The notes: generated from the letters alone by a model not told the origin. A DNA stretch of 52,000 nucleotides from Adiantum capillus-veneris (GCA_014529385.2 CM043947.1:127784891-127836890); one strand, 5' to 3'. Shown: positions 10,444 through 23,017, counted from the stretch's first letter. Translations and numbers: made by a program.

Positions 10444-10880
10444 AAGCACACGAAAACATCGCTTTGTAAGCCTTGAGATCTTTAACAAAATATCTTAGTG
10501 CTCTTATCTTCACAACATCCAATGTTATTTCTTGAAGAAGCTAGTTCTTTGTAGATCTAGAAAAAAAAATATTTGTATTGTCCTTTTTTTTGTGCATTGT
10601 TGGTGTGCTTGCATATTAGCACACCCACAATCCACCAAAATACAAAGCCATCAAAACCATTGATCAATAATGTTTTGAGCCTCAAGCACACAAAAACATA
10701 GCTTTCTAAGCCTCGATATTTCCAACAAAATATCTTAGTGCTCTTATCTTCACAACAACCAATGTTATTTCTTGAAGAAGCTAGTTTAGACAATATCTTC
10801 ATAGCTTTAGCAAAATTTTGGCGTAAAATGTGAATTGTTGGTGTTCTTGCATATTAGCACACCCACAATCCACCAAAATA
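10441..10880. repeat. Tandem duplication with about 240-bp period
   Basis: Blocks such as AACAAAATATCTTAGTGCTC (ending at 10,500 and 10,740) and GCATATTAGCACACCCAC recur 238-240 bp apart with moderate divergence. The array starts exactly at the end of the copia LTR. No coding content recognised. Confidence 0.85.
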
Positions 10881-13770
10881 CACTCGAAAGGACTATGCTA
10901 CTTGCATATTTTATGCACACAATAACAACGATTTCAAGAACAAGATCAATAATAAGTTTGCCTAATAGTCTACAGATAATTTGGCCGAAGTTATTCATTC
11001 AAAACTGCAGGTAATAGCCATTGGCATCTTTGACAATATTCTCTCAATGAATTCATCACCTCCGATTCTATAGCTCAACAAGTCATAAATTGATCAAAAA
11101 CATTAAAGCCAATAGTTTTATTGGTTGTGCCGTACAGAGTGTTTCTTATGATCATTTTTATCAATCTATGATATTAAAAGTTGTGTCTAAGTAAGAAAGA
11201 TTTCATACATAATTACAACAACTTGTCTAATTTTCTTGGAGAGCTTTCATGCAAGAGCAAAATTTAGAAATATTGGAGTGAAGCTCATTACTTGGTGGCT
11301 TTTCCCAACAACAAACAAGGATCATTATTTGGAGGATTTTTCCAAAATGGATAGTTGGCATCATTATGACTATATGACATGCAAGTACCCTTTTATCTAT
11401 GCCAAATCACTCATGTTTGAAGGAGTGGTGGTTGGAGCTATATATGTTGATTCTAGAGGAGGAATGAATGGACTCAATGGAACATCGATACAACCCTCAT
11501 CTCTAAACCAGACCACAAACTTCAAATATAGCTTTCTCCAAGGTTGAAGAAGACAATGTGTTGGCTCTTTGAAATGCATCAATGAGTTTTGTTTTAAACT
11601 TTTGAACTATGGATATCTACCTATGTCCGATTTTGCGGTAGTTTATCGAGGGTAGCTTATTGAGGGTACCAGCACTCAACGAGATGTGCAACACAACATC
11701 GGGCAAAGCAATTTGTCACTTTTGTTTCAATATTGCATTATGCATTGAAACTTGTGAATTTTGTGTATTATGTGATGTTGTTGAATGAGACATGCAGTAT
11801 GCTGTTAATTCATCAAGGCACGCACTCTCACAACATTTGCAACAACACATCAAAGACACTTTTTTAATTTAAAAAAGTGAAAAATGTACATGTTCTAGAC
11901 TATCAAGCGGAAGCCAAGAAAGTACAAATGTGTGTGGAAAAAGAGACACTGTCGACATCAATTATTCAATCCAAGGGTGCAAACCAAAAAATCAATGATC
12001 AACAACAACTATATGTTGTGGCACAAAAAATGGGTCCCTTGGCGCCCTTCTCAATCTGAAACGAGATTGCACTTATTATGATTTCTTTCAAAGTAGCCAG
12101 TTTTTGGGGCAAGGTAAAGAAGGGAAAAAACTATTTGTTCTAAAAAATTAGGCATTGGGTCCATCACCAAACATCGACTTGGTGAACTACATGAGTTGAA
12201 ATGGAACAAGAGATCTATGATGTGCTTAGGTTCATTTTGATCACACCAAGTAGGTCACAAATTGGGTAACAATGCTGTATTATGTATATGATCTAAGGTA
12301 TGTTTTTTTGGAATACGATGTGTTACAGAGGTCATTGTTTTGAATGAAATTGATTTTCATTCTTAGGTGGGATAGCATGCAGGATCTACTCACTATAGCC
12401 ACATGCAAAATGAAAGAAGAAGAAAGAGATTGACAATACCTCTTTGGGGAATGCCTCAATAACACATTGGTCGTATATGGATGTGAACCAATAAATTATT
12501 TGGATTCATGATAGATGAAGCACATATAAATTAGAATTTGGTGCATCATGTATCCAATGGCAATAAGGACAATGTGATGGAGGGTTGAGAGTGTTCTTGC
12601 CATTTTCATTATAAGCAAAGCACAAATCAACGCACTATCAACTATATAGTTGCACCCCGCAAGCAACACAGGAAGTGATGTGTGAGAAGTGGAGACAAGC
12701 ACAATCCAACAAGGCAACTACAATAGAATTCTGATTGCCATAACAATTGTGGCAACTACGTAATTGCATGGAAAAAAATATTACATAAATGGATTCATGG
12801 CTAAGCTAGTGAGAGGTCCGCATTGCCCATTGGCGTAGCATCATGATCTCCATTGAAACCAACATAAACGGTCCGAACATCCCGCACACAAATCTTGTGG
12901 AATTTTGTACTCGCAAGAGAAGGATTTCCAAGTGGCTTAGTAATCTACTAGCTCATGTCACATGGATCATTAATGAAGCAATGAAGCAATGTGCACTATT
13001 TGACGCACTGACATAGGCAACAAAGTGACACCTAATGGGGGATAGAGATGTGGCAGGTTCATTGTAGTGTCTAGTGTAGAAGTCTCGACTCCCTTTTTCA
13101 AAGGATATCGCAAACATCCCAAGGGAATGGTCTGCCAATCGTTTTGGTTTTTTCCTGAGCATATCTTACATTGCCATATTTTGGATTGCAATATTGACAC
13201 ACAACTTGGGAAAGTATAGACCATTTAGCCAGTGCAAATTGGCACAAACCTTTCTTCAAAGGAAGTGCAAAAATTGTATAAAGGTGCTATCGAGTGGAAC
13301 AAGTTACACAAACGTAAGCTCCATATATTGTGGTGACTCCAATTGCCAATGATAATGTGATTGGATCATCACATACTCCATTGCAAATCTATCATTCAAA
13401 CACTCAAGATGTTCTATGAACACAGTATTGCACAATAATTTCAGTGGAGGCACCTCACAAAATTGCTTCAACTCTAGCTTTGAAGGCAAGGGTGACAAAG
13501 GATATTTGTTGGGTGGAAGGGGTCAATGAAGTTTTCAAGATGGAAACACCCGGAGAAATAAATAATCTGAATATGTACAAGGTTCATGGATTTTCAAGAT
13601 CATCTTGCACACACAAACAATCGTATCTTACATGTAGCACATTAATTTTTTTTTCTTGTGTGTTTATCCATCCACCAATTATTGGTGATGTTCAAGTCTT
13701 CAATGCACTCAATAGAGAGCACACCTATCCTACCATATATATGTAATTGTCTTCTAATTGACCTTTCTCC
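10881..13770. other. AT-rich stretch with no recognisable gene
   Basis: I read all six frames. The longest open frames (103 codons at 11,236, 100 codons at 13,444) show no domain motif or homology to other parts of the window. Old, decayed repeat DNA is the likeliest content. Confidence 0.5.
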
Positions 13771-13949
13771 CAACTAGCCAAGTGGAAGTTTAGCAGAACC
13801 ATTTTGCTTAGCATGGTACAAAAAGTTATAAAAAATATTCTCCATTTTTCCAACTAGACAAGTGGAAGTTTAGCAGAACCATTTTGCTTAGCATGATACA
13901 AAAAGTTATAAAAAATATTCTCCTTTTTTCCAACTAGACAAGTGGAAGC
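13771..13949. repeat. 80-bp tandem repeat, 2.2 copies
   Basis: Units begin CAACTAG at 13,771, 13,851 and 13,931. The first two are nearly identical and the third is truncated after about 19 bp. Confidence 0.9.
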
Positions 13950-14269
13950 CAAAGCAGCTAGTGTCATCCATCAATTGTGGAAATAACATAATAAAGGCTT
14001 TCCTAACCCTATATAAATGGAAAATTACCTTTGCCTAACTAATACACCTGGCTTTTCCACGTTTCTGCATCCAAATTTGGTCCATGCTAGGAAGTGTACA
14101 GTGCAATACTGTGTATGTTGATAGGTGCATGGTGAAGTATTGTCGAGGCAGTTATGGACGTCTTGGGTAGGCCAGTGATAGAAAAAATATATGCTTAAGA
14201 TAGTTTTTTAGGCCAGGGGGTCCTACAAAGTGGGATAATTGGGATGGTAGGTCAAGGTGCCCAAAATGT

Positions 14270-14530
14270 GACTACAACACGTCGCACAAAAATTGGTGCA
14301 AATACCGATGAGATAAAGTTAGTTTTAAAACTAAAAAGAACTGAAATAGGCCTCGAAAAAGACGCCGATTTCGTGTCGTAGATATAAGCATCGGTATACT
14401 TTGCATCGGAATCAGCTTAGAAATAAGCGTCAAAATCAGCTATGATATAAGCATCGATAATTGTAAAGGATATTCTGACGCATCCTTCAAAGTTTATTTT
14501 GATGCCTGTACAGACGACCAAACCTGCAAA
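14270..14530. repeat. CACTA-1 3' terminus and subterminal repeats
   Basis: Starts with GACTACAACAC. Repeated motifs include ATATAAGCATCG twice and variants AATAAGCGTC and GACGC, in both orientations. The inner edge (GTACAGACGACCA) parallels the subterminal zone of CACTA-2 (GTAGCGACGACCA). Such clusters are the usual TnpA-binding sites of CACTA elements. Binding here is inferred. Confidence 0.65.
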
Positions 14531-14775
14531 TTTTTATTGGGCAGAGAGGTCTGGGAACTGATGCTGCGTGTACTGCATCAAAAGAAAACAGACCTCTCTA
14601 CCCAAAGGAAGACCCTCATGGTAATGACTCCCAATCGATGTCCTCTCCCTCCTCCTGCAGCTGGGTCAAAAGGGCCACAAGTCCATGCTTGTACCCATAC
14701 TTCTCCTCTCGGTGTGTCGGAGGGCGCTTCATGATAACTTCCTGCAAAATTATGATTTAATCATTAGATAAATAT

Positions 14776-15727
14776 TCAAGTAACATATATACTTTCAATA
14801 ATTTGAAGCATACGTATAATACTTACAAACTCATGTCGAAGCGTGTCGTAGTCTCCACTCCCAAGATGTGATGCTCTAGAAAACTCCAAACTTGCTCTGG
14901 TTGCATCTCTCTGCTGCTGAAATCTCTCGGGATTGTCTTGTGTCTCTCGTGCAATCCCCGCCCACTCCTCTGTGTCCAACCATGCCGGCTTTGGACTGCA
15001 GGCATTGTACTTGTCTCTCGCCTCTGACCAACGGTGTGACATTGTGGCCTTTGCCACGCTCAAAATCCAGGTATTTGAGACTGGATCGTACCCCTCTGCC
15101 GGTCTGTACTCTCTATGAATGGCCTCGACAATGTAAATCTTTCATTCAAGGTCGAGATTATCCCAAACCTCCATCACAGAGTGATCGTACCCCTCTGCCG
15201 GCCTGTACTTTGTGAATGGCCTCAAAGATGTAATTCTTTCGTTCAAGGTCAAGATTATCCCAAACCTCTGCCACAACAAACCCATTTGTGCTCTTGTACA
15301 CCTTGCTAGGATCATGCTCGTGCGATCCCCAAGGTGTACGTGGTGTGCCAATCGGTGAACTATCTACTGAAGAGAGTGGTGGACGCTCTCTTGATGGTGT
15401 GGATGCATCGATAGAACCGCTACCACAACAACCACCACCTCCAGAACGACACCTACCTCGTCTCGAGGATGAACCACCCATCAGTGTAGGGGACACATGA
15501 GTCCTAGGAGTAGGAGGCACACTAGACTGAAGTGTGGGGCTGCTCGGTGTAGGGACCACACTAATACCGGGCGTAGGGTCTTGAGTGACCTGCTGCCCAA
15601 AGATGTTGTGCCATCGCGATCTGCTCTGGTGTGCACTGAGACAAAAATGAGCCCATCTACTTGGGTAACACGCCGGTGGTCGGAGTGACAAGAAAACTAA
15701 AACTAGGAGAGTATGGCTCCTCGTCAT
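14776..15727 (-). pseudogene. CACTA-1 TnpA-like accessory protein (plant transposase family)
   Basis: Two frames (15,158-15,727 and 14,776-15,063) correspond to one protein that also occurs in CACTA-2. Shared landmarks are SSSRRGRCRSGGGGCCGSGS, IDASTPSRERPP, IGTPRTPWGSHE, and near the C-terminus ERFQQQRDATRAS and SHLGSGDYDTLRHEFVS. The low-complexity Gly/Ser/Pro N-terminus and C-terminal helical DNA-binding-like part fit the TnpA/transposase_24-like second protein of CACTA elements. A 99-bp tandem duplication interrupts it and the two frames are not joined. Confidence 0.7.
15084..15276. repeat. 99-bp in-frame tandem duplication in the CACTA-1 TnpA-like gene
   Basis: Units starting GATCGTACCCCTCTGCCGG at 15,084 and 15,183 are about 90 percent identical. 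99 bp is 33 codons, so the change is frame-neutral. CACTA-2 has one copy. Confidence 0.9.
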
Positions 15728-15886
15728 TGGCCATGGCTAATCATATACAAATAACACCCACAAAATATGTTAGTTTACAAAAGAAACGCTTAATCAATAC
15801 AAATAACAAATAAACGAAGCTGCAATACAAATGAATGAATCTAAAGTGTATTGTAGACTAATAAAAAGAGTTTTACAAAAGAGTTC
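15728..15886. other. Non-coding spacer between CACTA-1 TnpA-like and tnp2 genes
   Basis: AT-rich, no open frame of note, as expected for the short spacer between the two genes of a CACTA element. Confidence 0.4.
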
Positions 15887-16708
15887 CTAGCAAAAGTCAT
15901 TAGTTAATCTCTCATCTTCTATGAGATCTGATGCACCAAAGATGTCTATCTCAATTTGTACTTTTGCATCTTCGTCATCAAACTCTACTTCTTTGTCTCT
16001 CTCTGCATCAGCTTCAATATTTGACACCTCAGCTCTAGGTTCAGACAATTGCTCCATCCTGACATCCACCTCAAAATCTAAATTTAAAGTTTTCGTCGAT
16101 CTTGTGCTTTGTTCATGAATCACCTCTTCGACCTCAATGTTCCAATCCTTCACACTCTTGCTTGCTCCTTGGAGCAACTTGAACGACATAGAGCTAGCAG
16201 GGTTTAGATAGATCATTCTCATCATTTTTTGTCCATAGTGGATTGTGTCTAAACACAACTTGTTCACAATGCTGCGGAAGTATGAATGTATCCCGCACAT
16301 CTGTCCACACCAGCCTAGAGTTCACTTAAATCAATCCACTCTTGTCTTTATGCACAATTGCATTAGAGCCGCTGGTAATAACTTTGAACCACTTGACATC
16401 AAAGATAAACATATCAAACTTTCTATAGATAATATTCAAGATGTCTTGGATGTAGCCAAAGTATTCAAGTTGGCTAGTCTTTGTGTTCTCATTCCTGGCA
16501 CTACTCCTACTTTCTTCGACGAAGCTTGCCCTAACACCACTGTCAAAAGTGACCCTTTGTTCGTTAATCCGATGCACTCTGAAGTGTTTCCCATGCAACC
16601 ACAAAGCTCCATATTTGTGATACTGTAGCCACAAAATTGAAACAGACTAAAAGTTATTAAAGCAATGTGATCATGAGGAGCTCGAAAGTAAGTTGTGAAA
16701 ATATACAT
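15887..16708 (-). pseudogene. CACTA-1 tnp2 C-terminal DUF4216 and acidic tail
   Basis: The frame at 16,634-16,326 contains GALWLHGKHFRV, RVTFDSGVRASFVEESRSSA and KFDMFIFDVKWFKVI, which is the DUF4216 signature (domain-final VKWF..) and aligns with CACTA-2 48,357-48,722. A frame-shifted continuation (16,300-15,887) encodes an acidic tail rich in Glu and Asp. These domains normally form the C-terminus of plant CACTA TnpD proteins. A 3' frameshift and loss of contiguity make it non-functional. Confidence 0.75.
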
Positions 16709-16851
16709 GCCAATCGCAACCCCTTGATATCTCCTCTTCCTCTTCAGTAATCAACACTCCATTTCTCTTTACCTCTGAAATTGTCGCATCTAACCATCAC
16801 CCAGTTGGAAATTCAGGCAATTTTTGAAGATGATTTGGAAAAGGAAGGTTT

Positions 16852-18075
16852 CTAGTGGCACGGTTGTGCTTGAATTGCAAGGAATCTGTCAAGCATTGTT
16901 GCTTTTTCCCTTCGTACCTCTCTAGTCACTTTTGCATGATGTCTGAGCTGAGAAGGAAAAATCTCATAACCTTTTCTCGCATTGTTGATGTCCATCTTCC
17001 TAATGATGCCTTGTCCTTGCGGCTCGTCCCCTGTCACCTTGACGTTGACCTCAGTAGTCCACATTCGGGGAATCTCTAGATCAATTGAGACAAAACATTC
17101 ACTAATGAGGACAAGAGAATCTTGTACAAGCCAGCCTTCAGCCATGCTACCCTCGGGGCGAGCCCTTTCACGAACAAAACCCTTTAAAGTCTTCATAAAC
17201 CTCTCCAAGAACAACATCCACCTAATATGGACCACCCTAGCAACTGCAACTTCATCGACCACATGCACAAGTATATGCATTTGGATGGTAAGAATGTTTG
17301 TTGGAAAGTACTTCTCAACCATGCACACTGCTTCAATAGCATTTAAGCGTGCTGCATCGATGCTGTCTTCTCTTATATCTTTTGAAATGATCCAACGTAC
17401 CAACTCACTGATTTTGTAGATTGTTCTTCTAATGTCATCTGTCAAACAACCCTTTATGGAAATTGGTAAGATGAACTGTAAAAATTTGTGCCAAGCGTGG
17501 GACTTAAGCCCGGGGAGGTCACCTAATAAAAATGTAACCTATCACGTGAGTTCAATAGAAGGGTATTTAAATTTCTTGAAACTATAGAAATATATATACA
17601 AAAGGGTATTATTTTTTCAAATTTGGAAAAAACTTACAGATTTTAAAAGAAAAGGGTACATTATATTCCTAACAAAATTCATAGATAAGGGGTTTCACAA
17701 ACATGTCTTGAACGCACGTGATATGGTAGTTTTACACATAGTGAACCCCCCGAGGACTTAAGACCACTGAGATTGTCATCTCTCGTAAGAGTCTTTTACA
17801 AACATCGCATGCACCCTGTGGGAGTCTTGGATGAAGATATAGTCTTCTTCACTTGTTGCTCTTCTGCAGACTCAAAACCCATTGACATTTTGGTCTAGCA
17901 AACTTTCCATTGGGTTTAAGTCAAGGCCACATCTCTAGCATTCGACCCACATCCTGCAGGTAATCTCTTTGGGCCTTGCTCTCTCTTTTTCCAGTGATGG
18001 TTTTCCATATGATCTCCCCCACATTCTTGAATATGTGCATTGGGTCGAGAAAATGATTAATTAGTAGGTCACTCC
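16852..18075 (-). pseudogene. CACTA-1 tnp2 C-terminal half with DUF4218
   Basis: The main frame (17,445-16,852) has IRRTIYKISELVRWIISKDI, TIQMHILVHVVDEV, LERFMKTLKGFVRERARPEG and SMAEGWLVQDSLVL, the DUF4218 region of tnp2-type transposases. Upstream pieces (about 18,060-17,763) give LDPMHIFKNVGEIIWKTITG and DDNLSGLKS with a stop after EMWP and a frameshift. All align to CACTA-2 48,762-49,679. A MITE at 17,508-17,753 splits the Gly-Leu-Lys-Ser / His-Ala-Trp junction. Copia-1 interrupts the gene just upstream at 18,080. Confidence 0.85.
17499..17762. mobile_element. 246-bp MITE with 9-bp TSD, Mutator-like
   Basis: The element spans 17,508-17,753, flanked by the direct repeat GGACTTAAG (17,499-17,507 and 17,754-17,762). 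The ends are imperfect inverted repeats of about 50 bp, both with TATCACGTG and GTTCAA motifs about 35-45 bp in. A 9-bp TSD is characteristic of the Mutator superfamily. Taking it out with one TSD copy restores the CACTA-1 tnp2 frame exactly where CACTA-2 reads continuously. It has no coding capacity. Confidence 0.85.
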
Positions 18076-18080
18076 AATAC

Positions 18081-18307
18081 TGTTGGAATTAGGGTTGCAG
18101 AGAAACACACACAGCTTGGAGAAGACGAAGGAAGCTCAAGGCACACAATAGAGAGTGTGTTACTTAGTGTGCAATGGAAAGATAGATAGCCCTAGAGTGA
18201 TGGGCGTATATACAATGCACGGGGGAAAAAACCTCCTAAAGAGGGAAAAAATGCCCCGACGGTCCTAGTGTGTTCACACACATCACTACCACATGTATAT
18301 GGTAACA
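18081..18307 (-). repeat. copia-1 3' LTR
   Basis: 227 bp, element-sense start TGTTACCATATACATG and end CCCTAATTCCAACA. Differs from the partner at 23,032 by two substitutions (CACACA/CACATA and CCCGACGG/CCCGGCGG). Confidence 0.97.
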
Positions 18308-18322
18308 AATCCCCCCTGGAGT
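18308..18322 (-). promoter_or_regulatory. copia-1 polypurine tract
   Basis: On the minus strand CCAGGGGGGATT directly precedes the 3' LTR, the position and composition of a plus-strand priming site. Copia-2 has the equivalent GGGGGGGGATTT. Confidence 0.8.
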
Positions 18323-18382
18323 GATGCGGTGAACGAGAGCTGGCACATGAGTAAAGGGAAGTGCCATGCCCTGAGGACAGGA

Positions 18383-21300
18383 TCAGTCCACAAAGGGGAG
18401 TAAGCCCAAAGCTTTGCGGAAAGCTTCAAGCTTCTCACGAGACAATGCCTTTGTGAAAAGATCTGCAAGGTTGTCCTGTGTTGGCACATAAGCCAAGCTG
18501 ATCTCTCCTGCTGAGAGCCTCTCCCTGACATAGTGGTAATGCACCTCAATGTGCTTTGTGCGAGCATGAAAAACTGGGTTCCTCGCAACTGCCAATGCGC
18601 TCTGACTGTCAGTGTAGATAGTGTTGGCAGTGTCCTGTCCAACACCCAAGTCAGCCATAAGGCGTCTGAGCCATACACACTCAACCGTAGATGTGAAGAC
18701 TGCCCTGTACTCAGCCTCACAACTCGAAGTGGCCACAGTAGGTTGCTTCTTGCTCAACCATGATATACATGAACTGCCAAGCATGAAACAAAAACCACTT
18801 GTGGACACTCGCGTGTCAAAACAACCAGCCCAATTTGAGTCCGAAAAAGCATGTAAGTCTGGCGGCAATGATGCCCCCTTGGGATAAAACAAGCCAAGAT
18901 GTAAAGTGCCACTAAGGTAGCGGAAAATCCTCTTGACAGCCTGCCAATGCTTAGACCCTGGGCTATGCATAAATCTGCTGACCTGCGAGACTGCAAACTG
19001 AATATCTGGCCTCGTGTTGCATACATAAATGAGGCAGCCAATAGCAATTTGGTAAAGAGTGACATCAGCAGGATCACCAGCATCATGTAGACTCAACTTC
19101 AAACCTGTTTCCATGGGAGTGGCAATAGGTTTGCAATCCTCAAGTCCAAACTTACATAGCAATGTCTCTATGTAACTTTTCTGACACAAGGCAATACCAC
19201 CATCACACTGCTTAAACTGTATACCCAAGTAATGATGCAACAGCCCCAAATCTTTCATCTTGAAAGTAGCATTCAAATCAGCCTTAAATTCAGCAATATG
19301 TCTCTCATTTGGTCCAGTGATCAGCAAATCATCAACATAAAGAACCACAATGAGAAATACATCATCCTCACGCTTTACATACAATGTGCTTTCTGTTGGA
19401 CTGTTACGAAAGCCTCGTTTAACCAAATGAGTGTCAGCTTTCTCATACCAAGCACGAGGAGATTGCTTCAACCCATACAAATCCTTCTTACATTTGCACA
19501 CTTTGTCCTCTTGTCGTTTTATGACAAAACCGCGAGGCTACGTTACATAAACTTCCTCAAATATGTCACCATTCAAGAAAGCAGTAACAATGTCTGATTG
19601 ATGTACATCCCAACCAAGATGAGCTGCCAATGCACATAGAAAACGTACAGTAGTCATACGACAAGTGGGAGCAAAAGTCTCTTCATAATCTATGCCTTTT
19701 TGTTGTGCATAACCCTTTGCAACAAGTCGAGCCTTATGGCGATCGATCTCACCATCCGGCTTGCGTTTCAACTTGTAAACCCACTTCGTACCAATGGCCT
19801 TTTTGCCAGGAGGCAAATCACATAAAGTCCATGTGTCATTCTCTATAAGTGCATCATATTCTGATTTCATGGCAGCAATCCAATTTTCTGAATTCTGTGC
19901 TTCATCAAAAGACAGAGGCTCCTCAACATCATGTAAACTAGACACAGCCAAAGCATATTAATCTGATGCATAAGATGCATGGCGAGAGCCTGAACGAGTA
20001 CGACTAGATAAAGGTGCATCCAATTTACTGTCACGCAAAGTGTGCACCAGCCATTTTTGCATACCTCTAGCCTGCTCATTTTCAGCCCTTTCCTCATCAA
20101 GTACATCATGTACATCTGCATCAGTAATAGGCTGTTCTAAAACATTTTCAGAAACCCCCATAGGCTGTACATTTGCCTCATTGGAACTTATATTCGTATT
20201 TCCACCACTGAAAAGAGGCAACAAAGTGTCATAAATGTCCTGTGAGCTTACATTACTGTCTCTAGTACATGACAGCAAGGGCTGAACAGAATCTTCCACA
20301 AACACTACATCCCATGAAACCAGAATACGTTTTGTTTGCGGATGATACAACCTGTAACCTTTGCTTTCAGCACTATAACCAACAAAAATACATTTGACAG
20401 CCTTATCATCCAATTTTCTGCGCTGCACTTGTGGCACCAAAGCATATGCCAAACAGCCAAAAACACGCATGTGCTCAATAGAAGGCTTTCTATCATGCCA
20501 TGCATCATATGGAGTAATAGACTGCAAAGCTTTTGTAGGACACCTGTTAAGTACATAAGTGGCACACATGATGGCCTCAAGCCAAAAAGAATGCGGCAAA
20601 GCTTGACTTTTGACCATACATCGTGCCATTTTCGTTAGTGACCTGTTTTTCCTCTCAGCAACACCATTTTGCTGAGGTGTATAAGGAACTGTACATTGGT
20701 GTTTTATCCCACGACTAGCCAGAAATGCATTAAATTCATGAGACATATACTCCCCCCCTCGATTGGAACGGAGGGTGCCCATAGTACATTTTGAGACATT
20801 TTCAGCCATAGCCAAAAATTGTTTGAAGCACATAAAAACTTCGGACTTCGCATTAAGCGGAAATACCCATGCATGCCTGGAGTAATCATCAATGAAAGTC
20901 ATGAAGTACAGGTAATTGCCCAAGGACGGAGTTTGCATGGGCCCACAAACATCACTATGCACAAGCTGCAACCTGCATGTGGCCCTAACTGAACCATCCT
21001 TTGGAAACTTAGAACGCTGCATTTTACCCAGAATACAGCCTTCACAAACATGTTTGACAGGTGCTTCAAGAGGCGGCAAAGAAGCAACCATATCAGATTT
21101 CTGCAAACGCAGCAAACTGGCAAAATTCAGATGACCAAAACGTGCATGCCAAAGTTTTGCATCTGAAATAGCCCTTGAATCTGCAACAGCATTTGCAAAA
21201 TTTTGTCCACACTTGTCATACAAAGTGAGCTTATACAGCCCACGGCACAAAAGCCCAGATGCAACAATTTCATCACCAAAACTGAGATCATGAACTGTAC

Positions 21301-22669
21301 ATCTGTCATCCACAAATTTGACTACAAGTCCAAGTCTAGCAAGTGCGGATACAGACAAGAGATTCTTCTTGATCCCAGGTACATAAAGTGCATCAACAAG
21401 TGTGAAGGAACTGCCATTAGCAGCAGTGAGCACAATCTTTCCAACTCCCTGAACTGGATAAGAGGCATTGTTGGCACAAGTGACTGAATTCCCATGAGGG
21501 ACAGACTCGAGAGAGGTAAACAATTCACGATGTGAGGTAATGTGCTTTGTAGCACCACTGTCGAAATACCACACATGTGAATCTGCAGCAACTGACAAGC
21601 ATGCATCATGGACAACAGGATTGTATGTGCACTCTGCGCTAAAAGCCCATTCTGCATCAACATCAGCATCACAGTCTCCTTTGACAGAAGACTCAACAAT
21701 GGCTGCATTTGTAGTGGAACCAGCATTTGCAGTCGAACCACCCTCTTTCTTCTTAGCCTCTTTGGCCTTCAACTTAGGACACGACTTGATCAAGTGATCA
21801 TTGGCTTTACAATAATGGCAACGCATCTTCTTTTTGCCCTTATCACCAGAATTGCCAGACGAAGTGCTTCCACCAGAAGCATTAGGAACAGAATTTTTGC
21901 CACTCGCAGCAGAACCATAAGAAGTGGCTGCATTACTGCTACCACCCTTTCTTTGAGAAGCAATAAAAGCCTGTTCAACTGCACGCTGCCTAGTCCTGTT
22001 TTTTCTAGAAAGTGACTCTTGCAACAGCAATGTGCATAATGCATCAAACTTGACAACTTCAGGATTTCCTTGGGTCATCAGTCTCCAAGTACTAGCGAAA
22101 GTCTGGTAGGAATTTGGTAAGGCATCAAGAACAGTCTGCACAAGGGAACTGTCCGAAATGACTTCACCTGCAGAAATGAGTTGCTCATTGATATCCTTGA
22201 CACTAGCAAGGAAAGTGTCCATATCATCTTCCTCATGCATAATCTTCGACTCTAGCTCTTTACGCAGCAAAGCAATTTTAGCCTCATTGCGTCTTGCATA
22301 AAGACCTGCTAGAATATCCCAAGCCTGTTTTGCAGATTTTGCTGAACGGATGTGAGGAATAATGGTGCGCTTCACAGACAACGCAATCAATGCATGAGCT
22401 TGCGCATCCTTAACATCCCAACGAGCTTGTTCTCCTGTAGGCAAAACAACTCTAACAGCTGCAATCCTTGTAGCAAGACCTGCAACATCCTCAACATCGC
22501 CTACATCTTCAGAACCAGGACGTACATCAATGCCCTGCACAATGTTCCAGACACCTTTTGACACAAGAACATGTTGCATCATATAAGCCCACATAGGGTA
22601 GTTGTCCCCATCCAACCTGTCCTCAGCAACAAACATCTTGAACACATCTGTGTTGTTGTTGTCAGCCAT
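18383..22669 (-). pseudogene. copia-1 gag-pol polyprotein with two stop codons
   Basis: Start chosen at the Met of MADNNNTDVFKMFVAEDRL (22,669), the usual copia gag beginning; an upstream in-frame Met at 22,729 is less likely. In order: UBN2-type gag; CCHC knuckle CHYCKANDHLIKSC (about 21,800-21,830); protease DSGATKHIT (about 21,560); pre-integrase WHARFGHLN..CEGCILGK; integrase with HSDVCGP, RSNRGGEY and NGVAERKNR; RT with FLNGDIFEEVYV, LYGLKQSPRAWYEK and LYVDDLLITG; RNase H with SDSNWAGC, SSCEAEYRAV and YTDSQSALAVARNP; C-terminus GLLPFVD. The second integrase Asp is Asn. Stops are TAA at 19,958-19,960 and TAG at 19,538-19,540 (CAG in copia-2). The frame is otherwise unbroken. Confidence 0.95.
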
Positions 22670-23017
22670 GGTAAATGCTGCACCTGATGTGAAAACTACC
22701 CGAAAATAAGAGAAATGGAGTGGGAACAACTTGTGCTATATAGCACAAACCGTAGAAGACTATAAGGCACCTGTTATGCAGAAAACGGCACTGACAGAAA
22801 ATCTGCACAAAATGACGAAATAGCCTGTGCAGTACTGCCTGTAGTGGAAACGGAGGCCGAAATGAGCCCAAATCAAAATTCTGAGCAGATAGAGCTATTC
22901 GAGCTCTCCCAAAATATTTGTCGACCTACGAACGCTCGCCAAAGCTCACTGAAATCGGAGAAAGTGAGCAGGTGTGTGCTGGAGCAGCTGGCGACTAAGC
23001 CCGGGAGGACGTGACCT

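Noticed and set aside
12280-12717. Minus-strand frames of about 60-73 codons
   Set aside because: No homology to anything recognised; plus-strand reading is equally open and neither has codon character.
20040-22561. Plus-strand frames opposite copia-1 gag-pol
   Set aside because: Shadows of the minus-strand polyprotein, repeated at the same relative positions in copia-2.
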